Assembly: GCA_004524595.1 (NCBI GenBank)
Contig: SDOA01000052.1
Location: 1-25,987 of the forward strand
Origin: Candidatus Thorarchaeota archaeon
GTDB lineage: Archaea; Asgardarchaeota; Thorarchaeia; Thorarchaeales; Thorarchaeaceae
DNA length: 25,987 nucleotides
Direction of reading: 5' to 3'
The stretch's first letter is position 1. The number at the start of each line of letters is the position of its first letter. A program made the position numbers and the translations under genes. Under the pieces are notes generated by a model. That model worked only from the letters and a program-made list of their open reading frames with translations, was not told the DNA's origin and did no database searches. Shown here in pieces: positions 15,570 to 24,672 of this stretch.

Positions 15570-17417
15570 ATGAAACGATTGTGGATTACAGTATTCCTCT
15601 GCTTGATAATTTGTGTTCCTTTGATTCAAACAGATCTACTAACAATTGAAGGCCGCGACGTGATGAGGATTGCAGAGGACACATCCCAATCAAGTATCAA
15701 ACGTGTATATGGAGAGAATTTGGCTGCGGAAATATACATGGACGCGTCAGTAAGTGAATATAGAGAGATGATTCACAAATTCACTGAGAACGGATCCAGA
15801 TGGATAATGGATTATAGTATGGCAACAGAAGGTACAAACTATCATGCCAGAAATTATATCATACAGCAAATGCAAGAACTTTCAGATGGAAGAATAGAGA
15901 TTGAGCTCATTGGGAATCACTACAATATAATTGGAAAATTACCAGGATATTTACCAGGAAATTATTCAGTCTTTGTAGTGTCAGCTCACTACGATAGTGC
16001 TCAGAGTTCCCCGGGTGCAAACTGCGATGGGAGCGGCATAGCTGCGGTCTTATCACTTATCAGAATGATGTCACAATATGAATGGCCATTGGATATTTAC
16101 TTCATTGCGTTTAATGGTCTTCATACCCAGGATTTTATGACAGGAAGTCCGGAAGTAGCAAATGAATTCCAGAGAAGAGGTATCGATATACTCGCTATGT
16201 ACAATGTAGATACTATTCTTGTTCAGGATAGTACAGCTCCGAGCGATGAACGTATACAGATGGGATACTTGGCAGGAAGTCAAGAAAACTACCATAAAGG
16301 GCAATATTGGGCAGAACTCACTCGAATGATAAGTAACAACTATGGAATGAATGCAATAGTTCCAATACCATCAAACTCGTTCTATCTCTGGACAAGATCG
16401 GACCATTACTCGTTTTTCGAACGGGGTTACACAAATCTACTATGTGCTTTTGAATCAGGTCGCTCAGTTGATAGCTCATATCAAAGTTCATCGGATACAT
16501 GGGATAATCCAGCATACCAATATCACCTTGGACGCGAAGTGACGGCTGTCATCGGTGCAAGTATGGCTTTTACTATGAGCAGAGCATATGGTGAGTCTAT
16601 AACATTGAATCATGTATTCACATTAGGTTCCGGGAACGTTGAGATATTCTATTTTGCAGTAACGACACCGACAATAGTGAATGTATCGGTTCGGTGGTAT
16701 GGTGGAAAATCTACATTCGCAATAATTAATCCAAGTGATACTATCATTGCCCAAGCTGAGTATAACACCACTTCACCTTGGGAGGTGACACAGGTTTTCA
16801 GTAGAGCTGTAACAACAAAAGGCCTATACTATATTGTTGTTTATAACTCTGGATACACCTCAGTCGGATACGATTTGACATTTTCTTATGACACAGATAT
16901 TGATTCCAATGGTATCCTTGATCGCAATGAGCACTGGTTAGACCAAAGCTATTTTGAAACAGACTCGGATTCAGATGAACTTACAGATGCGGAGGAAATA
17001 TTCATCGGCACGGATAGGTATGATGCAGATACAGATAATGATAATATGCCAGATAAGTATGAAGTTGACTTAGGTTTTGACCCTTTGAATCCCTCTGATG
17101 CAAATCTCGATGCAGATGAGGACGGTTTATCCAATTTGCAGGAGTATCAAGCAGGAACTAATCCATTTAGTCCGGATACTGATTTTGATGGAATGGATGA
17201 TTTATGGGAATTGGAGAACGGACTGAATCCACTTGTTGATGATGCAGATTTGGATCCGGATGATGATGGATTGACCAATCTTGAAGAATACATACTAGGC
17301 ACAGACCCTCGCGTTCCAGAGTCAAAACCGTCTCCAAATATGTGGATATTCTCACCAGTAATAGTAGTTGCACCAGTAGTCGTATTTCTATACTTACGTA
17401 GAAGAAACATATCCTAA
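15570..17417 (+). CDS. Cell-surface M28-like protein lacking catalytic residues (pseudopeptidase), with Ca-binding repeats
   Basis: A 615-residue secreted, membrane-anchored protein. It has a signal peptide (RLWITVFLCLIICVPLIQT), an M28-type domain (about residues 50-340), a beta-sandwich like a PPC domain, and six calcium-binding thrombospondin-3-like repeats (DTDIDSNGILDRNE type). It ends with a helix (SPVIVVAPVVVFLYL) and RRRNIS. Compared with its tandem neighbour, the first metal His is kept (HYD, His140), but the bridging Asp is Cys152 (GANCDGSG instead of GANDDGSG). The Glu-Glu pair is Leu184-His185 (FNGLHTQ). The later Asp and His (NVDT, SDHY) remain. Peptide hydrolysis is therefore unlikely; binding is more plausible. 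ATG 15570 is chosen over the frame start at 15522 because AGGGG lies 8 nt upstream and the signal peptide then begins properly. Confidence 0.85.
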   Translation: MKRLWITVFLCLIICVPLIQTDLLTIEGRDVMRIAEDTSQSSIKRVYGENLAAEIYMDASVSEYREMIHKFTENGSRWIMDYSMATEGTNYHARNYIIQQMQELSDGRIEIELIGNHYNIIGKLPGYLPGNYSVFVVSAHYDSAQSSPGANCDGSGIAAVLSLIRMMSQYEWPLDIYFIAFNGLHTQDFMTGSPEVANEFQRRGIDILAMYNVDTILVQDSTAPSDERIQMGYLAGSQENYHKGQYWAELTRMISNNYGMNAIVPIPSNSFYLWTRSDHYSFFERGYTNLLCAFESGRSVDSSYQSSSDTWDNPAYQYHLGREVTAVIGASMAFTMSRAYGESITLNHVFTLGSGNVEIFYFAVTTPTIVNVSVRWYGGKSTFAIINPSDTIIAQAEYNTTSPWEVTQVFSRAVTTKGLYYIVVYNSGYTSVGYDLTFSYDTDIDSNGILDRNEHWLDQSYFETDSDSDELTDAEEIFIGTDRYDADTDNDNMPDKYEVDLGFDPLNPSDANLDADEDGLSNLQEYQAGTNPFSPDTDFDGMDDLWELENGLNPLVDDADLDPDDDGLTNLEEYILGTDPRVPESKPSPNMWIFSPVIVVAPVVVFLYLRRRNIS

Positions 17418-17436
17418 TTAGTAGAGGTATTAAAAA

Positions 17437-19263
17437 ATGAAGAGAATAGGAATCATTGTGGCAATCAGTATCTCACTGCTTGTTATTTCCAGTATGATTC
17501 CTACTTTCATAGATCAAGTAATACCTACCACTCAAGAGAATATAATCTACACCGAATCAGAAACTCAGATTGAGAGAGTGTATGGAGTAGATAAGTCACA
17601 AGAGGTTTTCAACTATATCTCAACGAATTCCTTCACGAATTATGTCAAGAAACTGACTGAGAATGGTTCGCGATGGATTCAAGCACCCGATCTGGCAAGT
17701 AACCAAAATACTGCAGCTCGAATATGGATTGCTAATGAGTTGACAAGTGTTTCTAACGGACGGATCGAAGTTGAAATAATTGGTAATTATAAATCGGTTG
17801 TTGGCAGGCTTCCGGGATATCTACCTATTAAAACACCAGTGTTTCTTGTTGGTGGTCATTATGACAGTGTTGCAGCGAGTCCAGGTGCTAATGATGACGG
17901 GACAGGAATTGCCACAATGCTTGAGATTGCTCGTGTAATGTCCAGGTACGAATGGCCGCTCGATATTTATTTTGGAGCATGGAATGCAGAGGAGATAGGT
18001 CTCTATGGTTCGAAAGAGGTCTCTCAACAATTTGTACAACGAGATATTGATATCTTAGTGCATTATAATGTGGATATGCTCCTAGTGCCTGATCCGTTCA
18101 ACCAAACAGTGCTGATGGTCTATCAGGCTGCACCATATCACATTGGTCATTATTGGGCAGACCTTCCCTCAATGATGAGTAAAAATTATGGACAGGACAT
18201 CATCAAACCTGTGATCTCTACAGATTTTTCTGCATGGCAGAGGTCGGATCATTATTCTTTCATTGAAAATGGGTATGGGTCGTCACTCTTTGCGCATGAG
18301 AGCGGAGGAGAGTATGATATATGGTATCATTCAGCTGGCGATACTTGGAATAACCCTGCATATGATTATGACATTGCCACACAGGCAGTAAAAGCAATCG
18401 GAGCAAGTATTGCCTTTACCATGTCAAGAGCATATGGAAAGGTTGTACAAAATTATAAGACTTTCAATCTCCTTCCAGGACACAAAAAAGATTTCCATAT
18501 GGTCATAACAGGTCCTACAATAATCAATGTAACGAGTAGATGGTATGCAGGCGGGTCAACATTTGCACTTTATGGTACGAGTGGTAACCTCATAGATTCC
18601 TTTGTCTCAGATGATGCACATCCATGGGAATCTGAGATAATCTTCCAAATCCCAGTTTCGAAGGAAGGTCTTTACCTCTTACGTGTCTTCAATCACAGGG
18701 GTACGACAACGGGATATGAGTTGTCTTGGGAGTATGATACAGACATTGATAACAATGATATACCAGATAGTCAAGAATTCTGGATTGATGATGAGTATTT
18801 CATGATTGATTCTGATTCGGATACAATCAGTGATGCAGAAGAGATGATAATCGGAACCTCCTGGGAATCTGCAGACACAGATTCAGATCTCCTTCCAGAC
18901 AACTATGAAATTGATAACCAACTTGACCCTCTTGATCCAAGTGATGCATTACATGATTTAGATGGTGATTCATTGACCAATCTCCAAGAATATCAATTTG
19001 GATCAAGTCCATTACTTGTGGATACAGATTCAGACGGATTGCCTGACGCTTGGGAATATCAATATGGTTTGAACCCGCTTGTTGATGACTCACTTGAAGA
19101 CCCAGACAATGACAGTCTTACTAATATCGAAGAGTATCGACGCGGATCAAATCCGAATGTTGCGGATATATCCTTAGTATCAGTATCTATCTCTTCATCT
19201 TTGAACATAGGAGTTGTAGTCATTCTGATATTAGGAACGTTGTTCTGGTATCGTAGACGTTGA
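17437..19263 (+). CDS. Cell-surface M28-family metallopeptidase with Ca-binding repeats
   Basis: A 608-residue paralogue of the preceding gene, 19 nt downstream and probably in the same operon. It has a signal anchor (GIIVAISISLLVISSMIP) and an M28 domain with every zinc ligand and catalytic residue in place. These are His141 (GGHYDS), bridging Asp153 (GANDDGTG), catalytic Glu185 and ligand Glu186 (WNAEEIG), Asp213 (NVDM) and His272 (RSDHYSF). A PPC-like beta domain, six DxDxD calcium-binding repeats, and a C-terminal helix ending FWYRRR follow. It should be an aminopeptidase or carboxypeptidase tethered to the outer face of the membrane, releasing amino acids from external peptides. Exact specificity is not visible. 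The ATG has GAGGT 8 nt upstream. Confidence 0.9.
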   Translation: MKRIGIIVAISISLLVISSMIPTFIDQVIPTTQENIIYTESETQIERVYGVDKSQEVFNYISTNSFTNYVKKLTENGSRWIQAPDLASNQNTAARIWIANELTSVSNGRIEVEIIGNYKSVVGRLPGYLPIKTPVFLVGGHYDSVAASPGANDDGTGIATMLEIARVMSRYEWPLDIYFGAWNAEEIGLYGSKEVSQQFVQRDIDILVHYNVDMLLVPDPFNQTVLMVYQAAPYHIGHYWADLPSMMSKNYGQDIIKPVISTDFSAWQRSDHYSFIENGYGSSLFAHESGGEYDIWYHSAGDTWNNPAYDYDIATQAVKAIGASIAFTMSRAYGKVVQNYKTFNLLPGHKKDFHMVITGPTIINVTSRWYAGGSTFALYGTSGNLIDSFVSDDAHPWESEIIFQIPVSKEGLYLLRVFNHRGTTTGYELSWEYDTDIDNNDIPDSQEFWIDDEYFMIDSDSDTISDAEEMIIGTSWESADTDSDLLPDNYEIDNQLDPLDPSDALHDLDGDSLTNLQEYQFGSSPLLVDTDSDGLPDAWEYQYGLNPLVDDSLEDPDNDSLTNIEEYRRGSNPNVADISLVSVSISSSLNIGVVVILILGTLFWYRRR

Positions 19264-19275
19264 TGTCAATTAGAA

Positions 19276-19283
19276 CTATATAC
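19276..19283 (+). promoter_or_regulatory. Candidate TATA box for the unknown gene pair
   Basis: CTATATAC would start transcription near 19305, giving about 40 nt of leader before ATG 19346. It suggests the pair is expressed independently of the upstream peptidases. Confidence 0.4.
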
Positions 19284-19345
19284 ACTCCGTAAAGATTCAA
19301 AACACATTGCACTATAATGTCTTTCATAGGACTGATGTGGTAGAA

Positions 19346-20464
19346 ATGTACACTCGTAATGAGAACTCTCTCAAATTAGTTGAAATCCAAGAGAGTGTAT
19401 TACCTGAAGATGAATGGCTCATTGGTATCTCAAATCTAAACTACTTTAATGGCGTCGGATATTCGATGCCAATTGGTCTTAGATTAGACAAGAGTCTTGC
19501 GTATGAAGGAGGTTTATTATCTGGGGGGAGAATTACAGCAGAATTGCAGCAAAGTTCGAATATCGATGATCAAATAAAATTTTCAGATTTAGAACAAGAT
19601 GATGATGATCCACTCTTAAGAATAAAGTATAATCTCTCTCATGATGATCTTGCTGCATTGAATAAGAAAGTAGTCAGTGGTATAGAAATCGAATCACCAG
19701 AAACTGAAATGTTGTTTTCACACTTAGAACAAGAAATTGATACTTTGAACCTCTATGCTTTTGTTCCGGGAATTTTTTACTGTTCAGGGCCACAGACTTC
19801 AGTTGATGGAGTTCTTATCGAAGTAACACAAAAACAACTTTTTGGAATGACTATATCAAGTTTTAGACCAGAGGATGTGAGACCTCTAGATATTAATACA
19901 GGGATGGTTCTTGATGAAACAGGATTTGGAAAGACGACTCAATTGAGTATGGAAACGCTTGGAACTTTTCATTCAGAATCATTTCTCAAAGATGCAAATA
20001 TTTCAAATGATATACTTCAATATTCAAGAGAGATAGAACTGGCAATGCGTCTCTCGATGTATATGCCCATAAAAGTGTTGAAACAAGCCTATGCTTCAAG
20101 TTCTTTTTTACGTGCTCGGATTATTCGACTTCTTGAAGATATTGAGTTCTACGGCCTCAATCCCAGGCGCAGAATCTATGTTCGAAATGAAAAACATCCT
20201 TTTGGTACAGTGGTTGAAGCTAGATATCGAACCTACGAGAGTATTCTCGATCTCGGGAATGAATCAGGAATCGCATGTCCAGATGAAGTTGATTTGGAGA
20301 TGGAATTAAAGAATCTCTCATTTTCAAATCCAAATATTACAGATACTGAAACGGATATTGAAAATGCAGTGATGGATATACTGCATTTCATAAATCTTGG
20401 TTTTCAAGGTAAGACTAAGAAAGAAGAGGTCTTAAAGATATTAACTGAGGAGATTACTATTTGA
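19346..20464 (+). CDS. Hypothetical protein, first gene of a coupled pair
   Basis: I do not recognise this 372-residue protein. It has no signal peptide or membrane helix. The N-terminal half is beta-rich and acidic (SDLEQDDDDPLLRIKYNLSH), with a Gly-rich turn GGLLSGGR. The middle has VPGIFYCSGPQTSVDGVLIE. The C-terminal 150 residues are mostly helical (EIELAMRLSMYMPIKVLKQA, FLRARIIRLLEDIEFYGL). A GFGKTT string is present, but the spacing is wrong for a Walker A motif. The frame opens at TTG 19307; ATG 19346 is preferred because a GTGGT ribosome site lies 5-6 nt upstream and a TATA candidate at 19276 places the transcript start near 19305. The stop overlaps the next start (TGATG), so the two products are probably made in step and may form a complex. 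Confidence 0.6.
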   Translation: MYTRNENSLKLVEIQESVLPEDEWLIGISNLNYFNGVGYSMPIGLRLDKSLAYEGGLLSGGRITAELQQSSNIDDQIKFSDLEQDDDDPLLRIKYNLSHDDLAALNKKVVSGIEIESPETEMLFSHLEQEIDTLNLYAFVPGIFYCSGPQTSVDGVLIEVTQKQLFGMTISSFRPEDVRPLDINTGMVLDETGFGKTTQLSMETLGTFHSESFLKDANISNDILQYSREIELAMRLSMYMPIKVLKQAYASSSFLRARIIRLLEDIEFYGLNPRRRIYVRNEKHPFGTVVEARYRTYESILDLGNESGIACPDEVDLEMELKNLSFSNPNITDTETDIENAVMDILHFINLGFQGKTKKEEVLKILTEEITI

Positions 20465-21975
20465 TGGAGCTTCAACAGATAGTAAAATCAGTGGTTAGCA
20501 ATCTTCATCAAAGTTATCTTAGTCATGATCTTTCCCAATGGTATGAGATCGATTCTTTACAGATAAGAGAGGATCTTATAATTAGTTCGTATTCAGAAGC
20601 TTCCGCAAACCCTTCTGATTTATACGAAGAGGTCAGGAAGTACATTTTTTCAAAGACATTTCAGCAGGAGGAAATTGTTGAATTTCTTTTGAATGTACCA
20701 AAATGGGCTGGTTTTCATGTGGATATGACCATTTTCGAAACAGAAGAACAGGCAATCACAGCAGCCAAACATAGTGCTATCTCTACAATTTGGCTAATGG
20801 CTCTACCTCGGATACTGATCAGTCATATTACAAGTCCCCAGGAGTTTGAGGAGCAAGGAGTTGATATATTAGTTAAAAATATCTTACAGTCAGATACTTC
20901 AAGAAGCGAACTAAATGACGCGTTATTTCGAGAATTTAGCAATAGAGGACTGGACATAGGTCATTTCAGTGTGAGTGGTGTAGTGCAGGGATATGCAATT
21001 AAAGGATCCAATAGATTGCAGAGAATGCAAACTGTTCTTGCACTTATAATGATGAAAGCCTCTAATTTTCCATTTGATTTAGATAGTGTGTTCAATTTGG
21101 ATGAAGATTCTATAATTGAAGAAACAACAGCATACATCATCGCCATGCATACCAAGAGAGCGCTAAGTGATAGAATAACAGGAACCAGATCAAGTAGACC
21201 TTTTGATTGGCCTCTCATTGGAACGATACGGGTATTTTCTGAACTGATTGATATATTGAATATCTTGATGAAGTACGCTGCAAAAATCACAACATGTTCA
21301 TTATTTGCAACTACAACTAAAGGAAAACGTGTGACTTGGACAGAAGAAGAATTCATTTCATTTCTAGTTCATGAGATTGCTGAGAACTATAACACCGCGC
21401 TTCGTTCCTCTGGAAAAGGTAAGAATGAAGAGCTTGCAAGATTTATTGATTTATTGAATGGTGAGAATATCGACATAACATCGCGTGTCATGGAATCAAA
21501 GGATAAAGCGAGCGCGCTATATGAGGAATTCCTAGAATGTAAAAGGAGAGCTCGTGTGGGGGAAAAGCCACAAATCACACCAGAACGACGCTTCAGAGTC
21601 ATTTTCTCAACTTTGAAGCAAAGAATAGCAAAATCAAGTATTGAAGAAGTATCGTCAGAAGAAATGATTGACCAGATTGCAGAAATCTTTGAAGCAATTG
21701 AAGATATTATTCAGAAACATAAGGATATACTGGGTAATGAGGTTGACAAATTTACAGAAGAACTTTGTTTTGAAACATCATTCAGAATTCTGGAGCTACT
21801 AGATCTTGGAGATACACTTGTGAACCTTCCATGGGTATCACGGTTTGTGGCAGAGGAGTCAGCTTTGAGAGATATTTCAGATGGAGATATCAGAGTATTC
21901 AGAGAGGAACAAAGGATACAAAGAATCATCTCTGCTTATGCAGGAGGCGTTGTATATTTGATTCTTCAATCTTGA
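20464..21975 (+). CDS. Hypothetical all-helical protein, second gene of a coupled pair
   Basis: I do not recognise this 503-residue soluble protein. Almost all of it is predicted helical from its composition, with many Glu/Lys/Leu heptad-like stretches (KFTEELCFETSFRILELLDL, EMIDQIAEIFEAIEDIIQKH). It has no cysteine clusters, nucleotide-binding motif, signal or membrane helix. The pattern suggests an alpha-solenoid or helical-bundle scaffold, which is inference. ATG 20464 shares its first base with the upstream stop codon (TGATG), a typical sign of translational coupling. A TTG three bases earlier is possible but less likely. It is the last gene before a convergent boundary with porB, 138 nt away. 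Confidence 0.6.
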   Translation: MELQQIVKSVVSNLHQSYLSHDLSQWYEIDSLQIREDLIISSYSEASANPSDLYEEVRKYIFSKTFQQEEIVEFLLNVPKWAGFHVDMTIFETEEQAITAAKHSAISTIWLMALPRILISHITSPQEFEEQGVDILVKNILQSDTSRSELNDALFREFSNRGLDIGHFSVSGVVQGYAIKGSNRLQRMQTVLALIMMKASNFPFDLDSVFNLDEDSIIEETTAYIIAMHTKRALSDRITGTRSSRPFDWPLIGTIRVFSELIDILNILMKYAAKITTCSLFATTTKGKRVTWTEEEFISFLVHEIAENYNTALRSSGKGKNEELARFIDLLNGENIDITSRVMESKDKASALYEEFLECKRRARVGEKPQITPERRFRVIFSTLKQRIAKSSIEEVSSEEMIDQIAEIFEAIEDIIQKHKDILGNEVDKFTEELCFETSFRILELLDLGDTLVNLPWVSRFVAEESALRDISDGDIRVFREEQRIQRIISAYAGGVVYLILQS

Positions 21976-22113
21976 GATTAAGTCAGAGAGAGAAAATTCA
22001 TGACAGCCCCTATATATGCCAACTTGCTTCCATTATCTTAGCCGAAAGTGGCATCCTTTTCCAAACATAGACAACACATCATGATTGGATTTGGTCTGAG
22101 TATTTGAGATAGT

Positions 22114-23019
22114 TCATCCAAAGGTCTTCATGACAACATCCCAACGATGTTGTATGAAATCCCGAATCTCTTGGATCTTCTTTTCATCCTTCTTGGGTTT
22201 GAAGAGATGTGAAAATCTTCCTTGCAACTGGAGAAATTCTTCAATATCCTTCCTCTTTTCAGGATCTTCAAACCTCTTACTCTCACGACCAAGAGTGAAT
22301 TCGTCACCAATGCGTTCGAATTGAATCCAGTAGCCGGTTTCTACAGCAAGTTTGCCGATTTCTACACCTTTCTCAACAGGATAGTTCCAAGCCTGTGGAC
22401 ATGGCAAGAAGATGTGTCCGAATTTCGGACCTTCGTAATCGCGAGACTTCTTGAACTTATCATAGAGGTCTCTTGGGTAAGCCGTGTTCGCTGTGAATTG
22501 ATAAACAGGTTCGTGAGCTGCGACGATGAGATCAAGCAACTTTTCTGGCTCCGTCTTTCCAAACCATGTTGTAGTAGTCTTAGCGTGCAGTGGAGTAGCA
22601 CCAGAACGTTGAGTTCCTGTGTTGCTATAGACCTGATTGTTGTAACAGATGTATAGGAAGTCTGTTCGTCGCTCAAAGGCACCACTTAATGCTTGAAGGC
22701 CTATATCAAAAGTTCCTCCATCTCCAGCCCAGACCATCACCATGGTGTTATCATTGCCCTTTGCCTTTAATGCCGCTTTCACACCTGAAGCTGTCGCAGC
22801 GGCTGCAGGAAATGCTGTATTTAAAACAGGTATAGAAAGTCCACTTTTTGGCCAGAGTGATTGGACAACACTTGTACAGCATGCAGGAACAACTTGAATT
22901 ACATCTCCTTCTAGAGCTTTGTGGGCATGTCTTAAAGCAACCATATCTTGGCAACCCGCACATGCAGCATTCCCTTTCAATACGTATTCCTTGAGGGGCA
23001 TTTCTCTAGTTGCTACCAT
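22114..23019 (-). CDS. porB: Pyruvate:ferredoxin oxidoreductase, beta subunit
   Basis: A 301-residue thiamine-diphosphate-binding subunit. The [4Fe-4S] cysteines begin at CAGCQ (residues 20 and 23); further candidates are PACCTSV and LPCPQAW. The TPP/Mg site is GDGGTFDIG, followed by YNNQVYSNTGTQRSGATP, which matches the pyruvate-type enzymes well. With porA and porD it oxidises pyruvate (or a related 2-oxoacid) with CoA to acyl-CoA, CO2 and reduced ferredoxin in the cytoplasm. GTG 23028 would overlap porA by 7 nt. ATG 23019 is preferred, with GGAG 8 nt upstream and its start just past the porA stop. It is the last gene of the porDAB unit. Confidence 0.93.
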   Translation of the reverse strand: MVATREMPLKEYVLKGNAACAGCQDMVALRHAHKALEGDVIQVVPACCTSVVQSLWPKSGLSIPVLNTAFPAAAATASGVKAALKAKGNDNTMVMVWAGDGGTFDIGLQALSGAFERRTDFLYICYNNQVYSNTGTQRSGATPLHAKTTTTWFGKTEPEKLLDLIVAAHEPVYQFTANTAYPRDLYDKFKKSRDYEGPKFGHIFLPCPQAWNYPVEKGVEIGKLAVETGYWIQFERIGDEFTLGRESKRFEDPEKRKDIEEFLQLQGRFSHLFKPKKDEKKIQEIRDFIQHRWDVVMKTFG

Positions 23020-23021
23020 TC

Positions 23022-24203
23022 TTACCACTCCATCAGATCATGCCAGGTTTCTTCAGGACCAAGCTCACCGCTCTCCACAGCCTTGACAGTATCCAAAATT
23101 ACTTCCTTTATGTCAGTTACAGTCATGTCTCTTCCACCAAGCCCACCAATGTAGCTCTTAACCATTGGATGATAATTGGTATGGTACAGGGAGGATCGGA
23201 TATCATTTGCAACAGGACCACCAAATCCATAGGATACACCCCGGTCAAAGCTTGCAAAGGCCTTTACTCGACTGGCAAGTTTACGGATCTGTTCAGTAGG
23301 GAATGGACGAATCATTCGAATACGGGCATTACCTACTTTGTAACCTTCTTCGCGAAGCTCGTTCACGGCATCAATCGCCTCAGCACTCATTGAACCCTGT
23401 GAAGTAAATACGACCTCAGCGTCATCACACCTGTGACACTCAATTGGACCACCGAAGTATTTTCCAAAGAGCTTCTTGTAATCTCTCTCAACTTCCTCAT
23501 ACACTTTGAGAGCATTCTTGGTGCCTTCATGCATCATGTAACGGAATTCCTGATAGTACTCAGGAAATACGATATTACCATGCGATACTGGATTCTCAGG
23601 ATCCATAACCCAGTGTGGTGGGGAGTAGGGAGGAAGGAAGTTGTCTACATCTTCAGGTTCAAGATAATCATACGCTGACAGAGTATGACTCAATACGAAT
23701 CCATCAGCGTTCACCATGACAGGCATGAGTACACGTTCATCTTCAGCAAGCTTGAAAGATTGGATGATTGTGTGATATAGCTCGTCTACACTTGCCACAT
23801 AGAATTGAATCCAGCCAGTATCACGCTTCGAATAAGAGTCATCGTGAGTAACATGTATGTTCCAACTTGGTGATACAGATCTATTGATGTTGTTGAGGAC
23901 AATTGGCAATCTTGCCGCAGCTGCCCAATGGAGACCCTCATCCATGAGAAGGAGTCCATTTGAGGAAGTTGCAGTAAATGCTCTTGCTCCTGTTGAGCTA
24001 GCTCCAATACAGGCAAACATAGCAGAATGTTCAGATTCCACACGAATGAACTCTCCTTTGTATATGCCTTTTTCATTAAGAAGAGCTATTTGTTCAGGAA
24101 CTGTTGTTGCCGGCGTGATAGGATATGCAGCTACAACCTCCACGCGAGCAGAAACCACAGATCTTGCCGCTGCATAGTTTGCACTCATAAGTTCGGTCTT
24201 CAA
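23022..24203 (-). CDS. porA: Pyruvate:ferredoxin oxidoreductase, alpha subunit
   Basis: A 393-residue alpha subunit that binds the pyrimidine part of TPP and the 2-oxoacid. Motifs are VVAAYPITPATTVPEQ, ESEHSAMFACIGASSTGARAF, TSSNGLLLMDEGLHWAA, and NNINRSVSPSWNIHVTHDDS then KRDTGWIQFY, the last close to true pyruvate enzymes. The C-terminal part (KAFASFDRGVSYGFGGPVAND) fits the family. The start is a TTG at 24203 that overlaps the porD stop and has GGTG close upstream. The later ATG 24188 has no ribosome site. Order porD-porA-porB is standard for archaea, but no gamma subunit gene is adjacent. Very close spacing implies one transcript. Confidence 0.93.
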   Translation of the reverse strand: MKTELMSANYAAARSVVSARVEVVAAYPITPATTVPEQIALLNEKGIYKGEFIRVESEHSAMFACIGASSTGARAFTATSSNGLLLMDEGLHWAAAARLPIVLNNINRSVSPSWNIHVTHDDSYSKRDTGWIQFYVASVDELYHTIIQSFKLAEDERVLMPVMVNADGFVLSHTLSAYDYLEPEDVDNFLPPYSPPHWVMDPENPVSHGNIVFPEYYQEFRYMMHEGTKNALKVYEEVERDYKKLFGKYFGGPIECHRCDDAEVVFTSQGSMSAEAIDAVNELREEGYKVGNARIRMIRPFPTEQIRKLASRVKAFASFDRGVSYGFGGPVANDIRSSLYHTNYHPMVKSYIGGLGGRDMTVTDIKEVILDTVKAVESGELGPEETWHDLMEW

Positions 24204-24520
24204 AGTTCACCAGTCCTCCTCTTCCGCTCGTCAGTTCGCACCATCTCAATGCATTGCTTAGGACAGACTTGAGCGCAGATTCCACAGCCTTTGCAGTAGT
24301 CATAATCAGTATGAGGAGTTCCATCCTCATCCAAGCTTATCACAGCCTCGGGGCAGTGTAACCAACATGTTCGGCATCTGTTGCATTCGTCATAATTGAC
24401 CACAGGGTCAAACGTGCGCCAGCTACCGGTCTCACCCGTAGCTCCAATCGTGGGCTTGGAGTAAGACGTCTTTGGCATCTCTTTCCTGCTCTTTGGCTCG
24501 GTATTTACTTCATTCACCAA
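24200..24520 (-). CDS. porD: Pyruvate:ferredoxin oxidoreductase, delta subunit (2x[4Fe-4S] ferredoxin)
   Basis: A 106-residue ferredoxin-like subunit that passes electrons from the TPP-bound intermediate to external ferredoxin. Family hallmarks are GATGETGSWRTFDPVVNYDE and two cluster motifs, CNRCRTCWLHCP and CKGCGICAQVCPKQC, each CxxCxxCxxxC. It leads the porDAB unit. The start is uncertain: TTG 24520, GTG 24517, or ATG 24478 with an AGGA ribosome site, the last giving 92 residues, closer to the usual size. A CATATG TATA candidate near 24548 favours the upstream starts with a short or absent leader. The promoter gap is shared with the divergent nitrilase-family gene. Confidence 0.92.
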   Translation of the reverse strand: MVNEVNTEPKSRKEMPKTSYSKPTIGATGETGSWRTFDPVVNYDECNRCRTCWLHCPEAVISLDEDGTPHTDYDYCKGCGICAQVCPKQCIEMVRTDERKRRTGEL

Positions 24521-24672
24521 CCAGAAACACGTCCACTGTGAGCCGTCATATGCCCAAGTCAGAGACGTGCAATTAAGCGTTATGATGTGGGTTGTTATCG
24601 AGTTAACAATATTTGAGGCGCTTTCCTTATCAAGTAAGAATACAAATTCAACCGTGTATCCTAAAAGAAGTG

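Noticed and set aside
16949..17410. Repetitive sequence in the 3' part of the first M28 gene
   Set aside because: It is not a DNA repeat element but the coding sequence of DxDxD calcium-binding repeats, mirrored in the paralogue at 18736-19150.
19906..19947. GFGKTT in the first unknown gene, resembling a Walker A nucleotide-binding loop
   Set aside because: The glycine required five residues before the GK pair is an Asp, and no Walker B motif follows in a suitable place.
22128..22685. Several overlapping open frames on both strands within porB
   Set aside because: porB is unambiguous from its TPP and cysteine motifs; the others are shadows in the wrong frames.
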